Assembly (NCBI RefSeq): GCF_042747725.1
Contig: NZ_JBHZGO010000024.1
Span: 124,001 to 188,000, forward strand
DNA from: FACHB-T130 sp042747725
GTDB lineage: Bacteria > Cyanobacteriota > Cyanobacteriia > Cyanobacteriales > FACHB-T130
Length of the DNA stretch: 64,000 nt
Direction of reading: 5' to 3'
Below are positions 1 to 7,288 of this stretch, one piece after another; the stretch's first letter is position 1; every line of letters starts with the position of its first letter. Below the pieces are notes generated by a model. The model worked only from the letters and a program-made list of their open reading frames with translations, did not search any database and was not told the DNA's origin. The position numbers were made by a program, and so were the translations under genes.

Positions 1-2
1 AG

Positions 3-599
3 CAACAATACAACCAAGCCCTAACCGAAGCAAACAACTGGCAACAACGCGCCCAGTTGGCTCTGCAAAAAGGCGATGAAAATCTCGCTAAAGAAGCGCT
101 GATACGCAAGAAGACCTACGCTGACACTGCCGCTACCCTAAAACCTAGCTTGGATCAGCAAACCACTCAGGTGGAAACCCTCAAGCGCAACTTGATTGCA
201 GTGGAAAGTAAAATTTCCGAAGCCAAGACCAAGAAAGATATGCTTAAGGCACGGGCACAAAGTGCCAAGGCTCAGGAGCAGCTTCAAGGCGCTGTGGGTC
301 GTTTGAATACCAGCGGCTCAATGGCAGCCTTTGAGCGGATGGAAGAAAAAGTCTTGGAACTAGAAGCTCGTTCTACAGCGGCAGCCGAGCTGACTGGCAA
401 TGATTTAGAAAACCAATTTGCCCGATTAGAATCCGGCAACGATGTTGATGACGAATTGGCAGCAATGAAAGCGCAATTAACTGGTTCTTCCACTACGCAA
501 GCCCAACTACCGGCAGCAAACCCAACCACTCCCTCTAAATCTAATTCCGCAGTTGACAGCGAATTAGAAGACCTGAAAAAGCAATTGGATAACCTGTAG
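3..599 (+). CDS. vipp1: Vipp1/IM30 (PspA family), 3' part
   Basis: The reading frame is open from the window edge, so the gene starts upstream; 198 codons are visible. The protein is almost entirely charged alpha-helix, as in PspA/Vipp1, with the family segment NNWQQRAQLALQKGDENLA near the start of what is visible. After the PspA-like core (to about GNDVDDELAAMKAQL) there is a Ser/Thr/Pro-rich linker and a last short helix, SELEDLKKQLDNL. That extra C-terminal helix is what separates Vipp1 from PspA. Vipp1 is an ESCRT-III-like protein that assembles into rings and rods on thylakoid and plasma membranes and maintains them. The 5' end cannot be judged here. Confidence 0.93.
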   Translation, partial: QQYNQALTEANNWQQRAQLALQKGDENLAKEALIRKKTYADTAATLKPSLDQQTTQVETLKRNLIAVESKISEAKTKKDMLKARAQSAKAQEQLQGAVGRLNTSGSMAAFERMEEKVLELEARSTAAAELTGNDLENQFARLESGNDVDDELAAMKAQLTGSSTTQAQLPAANPTTPSKSNSAVDSELEDLKKQLDNL

Positions 600-620
600 G
601 CTCCTGCACTTTTCGATAAC

Positions 621-818
621 TTATCTACGAATCAAAGCTTTGATAGACCGCTCTGCATCCATCTGACACTCGTTGGCGATGAGATTTAGAGGGTCTATCT
701 TGCCATAATTCGCTGACTTAGTTTCAATGACTTTAATTAAGCTAAAAGCCTCAGTTGAAGATTTTATGATAATTTTTCGCTTGCTGGCGTGCGTTTGAGT
801 AATTAAACATAAGCTAAT
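621..818 (-). pseudogene. Open frame without start codon, possible gene remnant
   Basis: On the minus strand 65 codons are open between TGA (819-821) and TAA (621-623). The translation looks like ordinary protein, with helical segments such as LIKVIETKSANYGKIDPL and ECQMDAERSIKALIRR at the C-terminus. No ATG, GTG or TTG exists early in the frame; the only ATG would leave 13 residues. I read it as the 3' remnant of a decayed gene of unknown family. Chance is possible. The rest of the gap (600-1078) shows only the upstream region of the thioredoxin gene and no other structure. Confidence 0.3.
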
Positions 819-1078
819 TCAAAAAATAGACTTCAAACTACTTGAAATAAGAAAATACAGATACAACTGTCCGGATTACAGCTCTGAATAAAGCTTTTGT
901 ACTCATCAAGTCCGATCGCAAATTTCCTTGATGAACCACCATTCCCAACGAACCGTCTGAGGTACTGTATTACAATCAGAAAGGCGTAAACCTTGGTTGC
1001 TTTCCTGCCTACTCGCAACGGTTTTGAATACTGTGTTGAGTGGGTTAAGCAATGATATAAATGTCAATCGGGGGTGAC

Positions 1079-1402
1079 ATGAGCAGCACAATCTCAATTA
1101 ATGATGCAGACTTTGAAACAGAAGTATTGAAAGCGACTCAGCCAGTATTAGTGTACTTCTGGGCGTCTTGGTGCGGCCCTTGCCGTCTCGTAGCGCCAGC
1201 CGTGCAAGCCGCTGCGGAAACTTATGGCGATCGCCTCAAGGTCGTGAAGATGGAAGTCGATCCCAATCCCGACACCGTAGCCAAATACAAAGTGGAAGGC
1301 GTTCCAGCTCTGAAGCTGTTTAAGGACACTCAGATTATTGAATCTTATGAGGGAGCGATTGGGAAGCAGAAATTAATGAGTATTCTGGAAACTCACCTGT
1401 AA
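1079..1402 (+). CDS. Thioredoxin
   Basis: A 107-residue single-domain thioredoxin. The active site WCGPC is at residues 31-35, and the cis-proline segment GVPALKLF follows in the second half, as the fold requires. It is a soluble disulfide reductase of the cytoplasm. An ATG at 1061 is in frame, but the ATG at 1079 has GGGGGTG just before it and gives the usual thioredoxin N-terminus, so 1079 is chosen. An aminotransferase gene follows 105 bp later on the same strand. Which thioredoxin class it belongs to cannot be settled by eye. Confidence 0.93.
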   Translation: MSSTISINDADFETEVLKATQPVLVYFWASWCGPCRLVAPAVQAAAETYGDRLKVVKMEVDPNPDTVAKYKVEGVPALKLFKDTQIIESYEGAIGKQKLMSILETHL

Positions 1403-1464
1403 ACAGTCAGTAGTCATTAGTCATTCGTCATCGATCGGTGAGAGACAAAAAACACCGGACAACA

Positions 1465-1506
1465 GACTAAGGACTAGCGACTAAGGACTAAGGACTAAAG
1501 ACTAAA
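1465..1506 (+). repeat. Six tandem heptamers abutting a start codon
   Basis: Six consecutive 7-bp units, GACTAAG, GACTAGC, GACTAAG, GACTAAG, GACTAAA and GACTAAA, end one base before the T preceding the ATG at 1508. These are short tandemly repeated repetitive (STRR) sequences of the cyanobacterial kind. A degenerate run (AGTCAGT, AGTCATT, AGTCATT, CGTCATC) lies at about 1405-1433. The repeat itself supplies the only Shine-Dalgarno-like AAGGA before the aminotransferase. Confidence 0.85.
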
Positions 1507-1507
1507 T

Positions 1508-2677
1508 ATGCAGTTCGCCAAGCGTTTACAACCCCTGCAAACCAATGTGTTTGCCGATATGGATCGGGCAAAGGCAAAAGCCAGGACAGCGGGACAAAAC
1601 ATCATCGATCTGTCGCTGGGTTCTTCCGATTTACCAACGTCGGATCGGGTTATCGACGCGATCGCCCAATCTTTATCTGACCCCAAAACCCACGGCTACT
1701 TGCTGTTTCACGGCACTCAAGCTTTTCGCCAAGCTGCCGCTCGCTGGTACACTCAGAAATACGGGATTCCGGTTGACCCGGAAACCGAGGTGCTGTCCCT
1801 GATTGGTTCCCAGGAAGGCACCGCTCATTTACCCTTGGCGGTACTGAATCCAGGGGATTTTGCCTTACTGCTTGACCCTGGTTATCCATCCCATGCTGGG
1901 GGAGTTTACCTAGCCAGCGGTCAAATTTACCCGATGCCAATACGGGCAGAAAATGGGTTTTTGCCCGTGTTTGAGGAGATACCATTGCCGGTTTTGGCTC
2001 AGTCACGGATGATGATATTGAGCTATCCTCACAACCCCACAACCGCGATCGCGCCCTTATCTTTTTTCCAGACAGCGGTTGATTTTTGCCAGCGTCATCA
2101 TCTAGTGCTGGTTCACGATTTTCCCTACGCCGATCTGGTATTTGAAGACGTTGCAGTTCCCTCAATTTTACAAGCCGACCCCGAAAAAAGCGTCTCGATT
2201 GAGTTTTTTACTTTATCTAAGTCTTACAACATGGGCGGCTTTCGCATCGGCTACGCGATTGGGAATGCAAATCTGATCCGCGCCTTGCGCCAGGTGAAAG
2301 CGGCAGTTGATTTCAACCAATACCAAGGAATTTTGAATGGAGCGATCGCTGCCCTGAGTGGCTCTCAAGAGGGCGTTAAGGCGGCAGTTGAAACTTTTCG
2401 CCAACGCCGGGATGCCTTTGTCAAAGCGCTTCACAGAATTGGCTGGGAGGTTCCCACCCCATCTGCCACCATGTATGTTTGGGCTAAATTGCCAGAACCG
2501 TGGGCACAAAACTCCATCGGCTTTTGCACCCATCTGGTAGAAACCACTGGCGTTGCTGCCTCACCCGGTGCCGGTTTTGGTAAATCTGGAGAAGGATATG
2601 TACGGTTTGCGCTGGTACACGATCCAGGTGTATTGGAAATGGCGGTTGAAAAGATATCCCCGGTAATGCATCAGTGA
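1508..2677 (+). CDS. Class I/II PLP aminotransferase
   Basis: A 389-residue fold-type I aminotransferase. Pyridoxal phosphate would be held by Lys238 in LSKSYNMGGFRIGY; the Asp/Tyr-type cofactor segment is VLVHDFPYADLVF and the C-terminal arginine is in YVRFALV. The N-terminal pattern (IDLSLGSSDLPT, then GYLLFHGTQAFRQAAARWY) matches the family annotated as LL-diaminopimelate aminotransferase or succinyldiaminopimelate transaminase. It transfers amino groups between an amino acid and a 2-oxo acid; the substrate cannot be read from sequence. A thioredoxin gene lies directly upstream. Confidence 0.88.
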   Translation: MQFAKRLQPLQTNVFADMDRAKAKARTAGQNIIDLSLGSSDLPTSDRVIDAIAQSLSDPKTHGYLLFHGTQAFRQAAARWYTQKYGIPVDPETEVLSLIGSQEGTAHLPLAVLNPGDFALLLDPGYPSHAGGVYLASGQIYPMPIRAENGFLPVFEEIPLPVLAQSRMMILSYPHNPTTAIAPLSFFQTAVDFCQRHHLVLVHDFPYADLVFEDVAVPSILQADPEKSVSIEFFTLSKSYNMGGFRIGYAIGNANLIRALRQVKAAVDFNQYQGILNGAIAALSGSQEGVKAAVETFRQRRDAFVKALHRIGWEVPTPSATMYVWAKLPEPWAQNSIGFCTHLVETTGVAASPGAGFGKSGEGYVRFALVHDPGVLEMAVEKISPVMHQ

Positions 2678-2734
2678 AAATACCGGCGATCGCTGCCTAA
2701 AATGGCTCTAAGTCTTAACTTGTACCTGACCAGA

Positions 2735-2857
2735 TTAGGACTTACGCAGAGATCCCCCTTGCATCCCCCGATAAATTGGGGGACTTTTCCGGTTCCCCCC
2801 TTTTTAAGGGGGGCTAGGGGGGATCAAGGTTTGAAGGTTTCAGTGCGTAAGTCCTAA
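2735..2857. repeat. MITE-like element with 14-bp terminal inverted repeats
   Basis: This 123-bp element has perfect ends, TTAGGACTTACGCA at 2735-2748 and TGCGTAAGTCCTAA at 2844-2857. The interior is a G/C-run hairpin (around GGGGG and CCCCC tracts) and codes for nothing. The same AGGACTTACGCA ends flank two 94-bp elements at 7131 and 25936 with a different interior. It is probably a non-autonomous element moved in trans by a transposase elsewhere in the genome. Confidence 0.7.
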
Positions 2858-3599
2858 AGATATTAACGCCTGCTCCTCAGGGCCAAGTAAATGGTCAAAT
2901 TAAATGCACAACAGCTGATTAGCTTCGCCTCAAAAAGAGAGCGGAGCTATTTTTTTGAAGCATTCAACATAACCGTAAATCTACAGTCAGTTCATTGAAT
3001 TCTCCGTAAATTTCTCAAAATAATAAACAACTGGAAGCGCAAAACCCAGTTAGAAGCAGTAAGTATTTAGGAATTTAAGGCAGCCTAGATTCAAATAGAT
3101 GGTTTGTCGTCAGTCGTCAGCCGGATCAGAAAGCGGTGGCAACTAACGGACAGAGGTAAGCGATCGCCTCTGTAACAACTAAAGACTGGCAATGCCACTA
3201 AAGGTTAGGCAGCTTCTAAATGCCGAATAGCTTAGGACTCCTAGAAACTACTCTTGACAGAATTTTTATTTTAGATGTCCTTCCTAAATTTAGGCTTATG
3301 TCTGCTATTCCCCTGTATTCTTACGGTCAGTATACGGAAAAATAAAATTGTTTTTTGCATTCAAGCTTTACTCAAATTTTACTAAAAATCATCAAAACTT
3401 TACCGATTGAAACTGGTTATTTGACTATATTAAATACAGACAGGTAAATAACCAGACCAAGCTAAAAAGACAGGCTATTTATCATTGCCCCTGCCTATTT
3501 AGAACTGTTAAACCCGATCTAAAACTGACCGCGCCCTAGCTACTGTGCGCGTTATCAAGCAAAACTCATCTAGACAGAAAACTTGTGGAGACACACAAA
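2858..3599. other. Long leader region before the first PEP-CTERM gene
   Basis: No coding sequence is seen. It holds an A/T-rich upstream region and two direct copies of CCGTAAAT at 2973-2980 and 3004-3011. A related motif forms an inverted repeat upstream of the second PEP-CTERM gene (4871-4901). The leader is over 700 bp, so the first gene may have a distant or complex promoter. Confidence 0.4.
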
Positions 3600-4745
3600 A
3601 TGACAGGTACTATCAAGAAAATTTTGCTCAGCGCTTCAGTGTTGGCAAGCCTCAGTGCGATCGCTAGCGCCCCAGCATCCGCTGCATCCATCAAAAATGC
3701 TACCGTTACTGGAGCTGCACCCTATCTAACCTACGATGCCGACGCTACAAACACGTTCCAGGTAAACAATACCCCCGGCACTTGGGTTAATGAGCAAAAA
3801 GTTCTAGGCGGAAATAGCGCTAACCCAACTGGAAACATCGAGCTATTTTCCAATAGTGAAACCCTCAGCAACTCCGCATACGCAAGCTACACTGGCGTCA
3901 CCAGTTTACAAGGCACCATCGGCGGCAAGAGCATTACCCTCAGCAGTCTCACCTCATCTGACTGGAATACCGATGTTGGTGGCACAACTTTGGCTCAGAA
4001 ATGGTTGAATGATTTAATCGTTGCCAACAATCTCAGCCCCTTGCTTGGAGCAAATACCCAAACTGAGCTTTTAACTGCTTTTGTAGCCGGTGGGGGACTT
4101 CAGAGATTTAGCGACCCGAATCTCTCCTACGTCAACCAGGACAATGATGGTACTATCCGCGTTGGGTTAGCTGGTCACTTGAATGGGGCATCTTTAATTC
4201 AACAGTCACTTCAACCTGCTCAAGTTCAGATGCAAAGTGCCTACAATACACTTAAATCAAATCGCACTCAGATGCAATCGGCACTGAGTACGGCGCAAAT
4301 CAGCCTCAATACACTCAAGAATCAATTCCAGGCTGCCTCCTCCGCTCAAAAGCCAGGGATTTTGGCTAAAATCACCACAGTGACAGGTCAAATCAACGCA
4401 TTGACAGGTCAAATCGCCTTGGTTGACGGACAAATCACAACCCTCTCAGCTAAATTAGATCCCCTGACCGCCTTTATCGCTAAAACGGATCTAGTCATCC
4501 AAGCCAGTGAAATCGTTAAGGTTGCCTATAACGGTAGTCCAGCTCAATACCTTTACAACTTTAATGCCACAAACTCTGGACTGGTGGAAAAAGGCGATGG
4601 CAAATCTCACACGGGCAACTATGAAGTCACGCTCAAAGGCGAAGTTCCTCCTTCAGAATCAGTTCCCGAACCCTCAGCCATGCTGGGTCTGCTCGGTGTA
4701 GGTAGTTTCTTTGCCGTCAAGCGTAAGATGCTGAAAAAAGCCTAA
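3600..4745 (+). CDS. PEP-CTERM sorting-domain protein with central coiled coil
   Basis: A 381-residue exported protein. It begins with a Sec signal peptide (ILLSASVLASLSAIASAPASA) and ends with a PEP-CTERM anchor: VPEPSA, a hydrophobic stretch, then the basic tail KRKMLKKA. The anchor is recognised by an exosortase; none is encoded in this window. The middle contains LQRFSDPNLSYVNQD, seen in a cyanobacterial PEP-CTERM family, and a Gln/Thr-rich heptad region at about residues 200-295 that should form a coiled coil. A GTG at 3585 is in frame, but GGAG lies 9 bases before the ATG at 3600. The likely location is the outer surface or matrix. Confidence 0.85.
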   Translation: MTGTIKKILLSASVLASLSAIASAPASAASIKNATVTGAAPYLTYDADATNTFQVNNTPGTWVNEQKVLGGNSANPTGNIELFSNSETLSNSAYASYTGVTSLQGTIGGKSITLSSLTSSDWNTDVGGTTLAQKWLNDLIVANNLSPLLGANTQTELLTAFVAGGGLQRFSDPNLSYVNQDNDGTIRVGLAGHLNGASLIQQSLQPAQVQMQSAYNTLKSNRTQMQSALSTAQISLNTLKNQFQAASSAQKPGILAKITTVTGQINALTGQIALVDGQITTLSAKLDPLTAFIAKTDLVIQASEIVKVAYNGSPAQYLYNFNATNSGLVEKGDGKSHTGNYEVTLKGEVPPSESVPEPSAMLGLLGVGSFFAVKRKMLKKA

Positions 4746-4809
4746 ATTCTGTAGTCACTGCTTCATAAAAAACTAGCAGTGTTAATAGTTTGCTAAAGAT
4801 TGTAAATTT

Positions 4810-4850
4810 ATCGGCACCGTCCAGAGAAAGAGGCGGGCCGATTTTTTCTT
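4810..4850 (+). terminator. Rho-independent terminator after first PEP-CTERM gene
   Basis: The arms ATCGGC (4810-4815) and GCCGAT (4837-4842) are followed by a T-rich run. It lies 65 bp after the stop codon. Confidence 0.65.
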
Positions 4851-4870
4851 TATATAAACATCACAGTAAA

Positions 4871-4901
4871 TTTACGGTAACTTAACCAAATTTACCGTAA
4901 A
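4871..4901. promoter_or_regulatory. 10-bp inverted repeat upstream of second PEP-CTERM gene
   Basis: TTTACGGTAA (4871-4880) and TTACCGTAAA (4892-4901) are perfect reverse complements separated by 11 bp, which suits a dimeric regulator. The half-site core CCGTAAA recurs twice upstream of the first PEP-CTERM gene. The start at 5061 is about 160 bp downstream. Confidence 0.45.
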
Positions 4902-5060
4902 TACCACTAAATTATAACAGTTGCAGTAAAAAATAGACAGACATACTGAGGGTGCCAAGAAGTTCAGTACCACCACAAGCGCGAAACCGAAAATATGCCT
5001 GACAGTCCGGTTGCGGTGGCTGTACGAAAGCAAAATCCTAGAACTGATAGAGACACCAAA

Positions 5061-5723
5061 ATGTTAGAAAATGTAAAGTTATCAATCGCTATTGCGGGGG
5101 CAGCAGTTGTCACTTTGGGCACAATTGGTATGGCTCCTGTTGAGGCAGCCCAATTGACAAAACTCGATTACGTTGGCGAGGTTAGTGGCACTGTTAATTC
5201 CTTTTTCGGCGGAATACCTTTCACCGTGGATGTAGACAAGAGCTACATTATCGATAATCTCAGCGGTAGGCTTCAAGATGAAGGAGATTCAGAACTAACC
5301 ATCGATCATCCTTTCAGTTATTTAGGAGATTATTTTGGTAGCTACTTCAGTAATTATGGTTTCATCAACTCTTTTAGCGGTTTTGGCTCCATCTTCAAGG
5401 GTTTAAGCTATAGTCAAACCGATCTTCTTTCTACCTTTAATTTCTCTTACAACAAGATTACCGATATCTTGACTGTAAAAGACTATGAGTTCGATAAGAT
5501 TAAAGTGTGCTTGAGTGGTACGTGTAATATCTCTGGTGGAGGTTCTGCATTGGGTACTGTTGCGGGAGTTCTACCTGTACCTGTACCTGTTAACGTATCT
5601 GTGAATTTCAAGGTTTCCCAGACGGCAACGCCCCTCGACGTACCCGAACCCTCCGCATTGTTGGGTTTAATTGGTTTGGGTGGTTTCTTTGCCGCTAAGC
5701 GCAAGTTGCAAAAAGCAGCATAA
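5061..5723 (+). CDS. PEP-CTERM sorting-domain protein
   Basis: A 220-residue exported protein with a signal peptide (LSIAIAGAAVVTLGTIGMAPVEA) and a C-terminal PEP-CTERM anchor: VPEPSALLG, a hydrophobic helix and KRKLQKAA. The mature part is rich in Ser, Gly, Phe and Asp and looks beta-sheet rich; no known domain was recognised. A longer frame opens at 4995, but the ATG at 5061 shares the leader GAGACAC-CAAAATG with the upstream PEP-CTERM gene and starts directly at the signal peptide. A strong terminator follows. The two genes are tandem but very different in sequence apart from their ends. Confidence 0.82.
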   Translation: MLENVKLSIAIAGAAVVTLGTIGMAPVEAAQLTKLDYVGEVSGTVNSFFGGIPFTVDVDKSYIIDNLSGRLQDEGDSELTIDHPFSYLGDYFGSYFSNYGFINSFSGFGSIFKGLSYSQTDLLSTFNFSYNKITDILTVKDYEFDKIKVCLSGTCNISGGGSALGTVAGVLPVPVPVNVSVNFKVSQTATPLDVPEPSALLGLIGLGGFFAAKRKLQKAA

Positions 5724-5774
5724 ATTTTGCACCTTCCACAGTCTTAGCCTAAAACAGTCTTAGCCTAAAAAAGT

Positions 5775-5799
5775 AGGGAGCTATCTGCTCCCTTTTTTT
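5775..5799 (+). terminator. Strong Rho-independent terminator
   Basis: AGGGAGC, the loop TATCT, GCTCCCT, then a run of T. Just before it a 16-bp unit, CAGTCTTAGCCTAAAA, is present twice in tandem. Confidence 0.9.
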
Positions 5800-6147
5800 G
5801 TTGTAATTTAAGCGTTGCTTGCAAGTCCGGAATGCCCTGAAAGACTATCCAAATCTCGGATGTGTAGGCTCTCAGTTCACGTTCCCCAGCCCTGGTGCAG
5901 TTTGCCCTAGTTACTCTCCCTTGAAGGCTAAAGCCGTACGGCATGAACGCGCCTACGCTTACGCTCTACCATTCCCTACGATTTTTCAAGGGTTTCAGGA
6001 GTTTTGGATAGTCTTTCAGATAAGTATCCTGCTAATACCCCAGCACGTCTATTTTTAAGTTCGTCTAAACCTGGACTGCGATCTATTGTTAACCGGATGA
6101 CTTATTAATAAAGTTATAGCTACACTGAGTGGCAATAGATTCGGTTA
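5800..6147. other. Gap between PEP-CTERM gene and receiver gene
   Basis: A 79-codon frame exists at 5819-6058 on the plus strand, but it lacks a ribosome site and reads like non-coding sequence, so I do not call it. No repeat or structure is evident. Confidence 0.3.
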
Positions 6148-6615
6148 ATGCTCATATCACTTTTAACTATCTTCCAAGGCGGATCTTACAGGATCGGTGA
6201 GACTGAACGCTCAAAATCCAACCCGAATTCAGACTTCCGTGCTGAAGCACCTGCTAAGCGAATTTTGCTCGTTGAGGATAACCAAACGAATAGACAGCTG
6301 CTAAGTGACTATCTTGGTTATCTGGGATACCAGGTTCTCTCTCTAGCAGAGGGGTCTGGTTTTTTTCAGGCGATGGCTGACTTTCAGCCTCACTTAGTTT
6401 TGCTAGACTTAAAGTTACCAGATATTGATGGCTATACCCTACTCCAGCAAATCCAAGAAGGGTCAGACTGGCTCCACATTCCCGTGATAGTCGTTTCCGC
6501 CTATGCTTTTCAAGCTGATGAAGAGCGTGCCCTGAGTTTGGGGGCACGTCGGTTCTTTGTAAAACCTGTAAATCTAGTTTCCTTGGGACAAGCAATTGCA
6601 GAAGAAATTCGTTAA
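6148..6615 (+). CDS. Single-domain response regulator (receiver only)
   Basis: A 155-residue protein with one CheY-like receiver domain from about residue 37 to the end. The acidic pair sits in LLVEDN (Asp44 region), the phosphoacceptor is Asp87 in LLDLKLPD, and the conserved Lys139 is in FVKP. There is no output domain, so it would act by protein contact or as a phosphate relay. The first 36 residues are not family-like and the start has no clear ribosome site, so the true start may be further in. No histidine kinase lies nearby. Confidence 0.85.
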   Translation: MLISLLTIFQGGSYRIGETERSKSNPNSDFRAEAPAKRILLVEDNQTNRQLLSDYLGYLGYQVLSLAEGSGFFQAMADFQPHLVLLDLKLPDIDGYTLLQQIQEGSDWLHIPVIVVSAYAFQADEERALSLGARRFFVKPVNLVSLGQAIAEEIR

Positions 6616-6649
6616 CGCCTTACTAAACTTCTAGGAATTGAATTAACAG

Positions 6650-6829
6650 TTATTCACTTTTATTTTCGTTAATATATATTTCCACTGTGTGGCTTAGACG
6701 TTGCACAGAAGAACTTATTTCCATAACTTGAGATTCTACTTGTGCCAATAACAAAATCACTGTCTGGAGTTGGTTGAGCGTATCATCCATAGCGTTCCGA
6801 TATTGATTTTCAAACTCTTCCAAATTCAT
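6650..6829 (-). CDS. Small conserved-looking 59-aa protein
   Basis: ATG at 6827-6829 and TAA at 6650-6652. The protein begins MNLEEFENQYRNAMDDTLNQ and continues as one amphipathic helix, with a short hydrophobic patch (VILLLAQ) and heptad spacing that would suit a coiled coil. It resembles a short protein I believe is common in cyanobacteria; its function is unknown. It converges on the receiver gene, with 34 bp between their ends. Confidence 0.6.
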   Translation of the reverse strand: MNLEEFENQYRNAMDDTLNQLQTVILLLAQVESQVMEISSSVQRLSHTVEIYINENKSE

Positions 6830-7130
6830 GATTTTAACCAGGTGGGAGGTGACTTAGAAAAAAGTTTTGCTGTAGCAGCATTTTAAAACCAATTTCAAAC
6901 TAAAAGCTGAAAAATTAACATAATTCGTTATAACTTCATTTAACCTAGTAATGACTTCAAGAAAGCTTAACTAAAATCCGGAAAAAAGTTCAGGTTTAAA
7001 AAGAATAAAATGATCCGAATTTTTACTGATTCGTGAATCGAATAAAAATGTTAACTACGAACTTGCACTGATATTTTGAATTAAAAAAAATGTTTATTAC
7101 GAGATTTTACGAGCTAGCAACCACGTTACT
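6830..7130. other. A/T-rich intergenic region
   Basis: Very A/T-rich sequence upstream of the small minus-strand gene. No open frame or clear hairpin was found before the 94-bp repeat at 7131. Confidence 0.3.
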
Positions 7131-7224
7131 CAGGACTGACGCAAATATCACCACATAGTAAGGGCAACCACAGGGGGATTGAACCCGAAAAAACGCTATA
7201 TGTATAAGCTTTGCGTAAGTCCTG
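7131..7224 (-). repeat. 94-bp MITE-like element, copy 1
   Basis: It is bounded by CAGGACTGACGCA and TGCGTAAGTCCTG. The reverse complement matches 25936-26029 along its whole length with only a few differences. It lies about 65 bp upstream of uvrC, so part of the uvrC promoter region may derive from it. Confidence 0.8.
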
Positions 7225-7288
7225 TTACTGTTTGTTCAAGGGCGTGACCTAAAAATTAACAACTGCTGCTGTCAAGGAGTGTATTAGG

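Noticed and set aside
1079..1402. The thioredoxin as part of the arsenate reduction set
   Set aside because: It lies 36 kb away, and the ArsC here has the cysteine pattern of the glutathione/glutaredoxin-using cyanobacterial enzyme.
3200..3215. A GTTAGGC that could be half of another attC site
   Set aside because: No matching RYYYAAC box or L boxes lie at a suitable distance.
3600..5723. A complete exosortase export locus with the PEP-CTERM genes
   Set aside because: No exosortase or polysaccharide gene is in the window; only substrates are seen.
5819..6058. A 79-codon plus-strand frame after the PEP-CTERM genes
   Set aside because: No ribosome site or protein-like pattern; rich in Pro, Cys and Tyr as in translated non-coding DNA.
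6148..6615. A two-component system around the receiver gene
   Set aside because: No histidine kinase or output gene lies nearby; the receiver stands alone.
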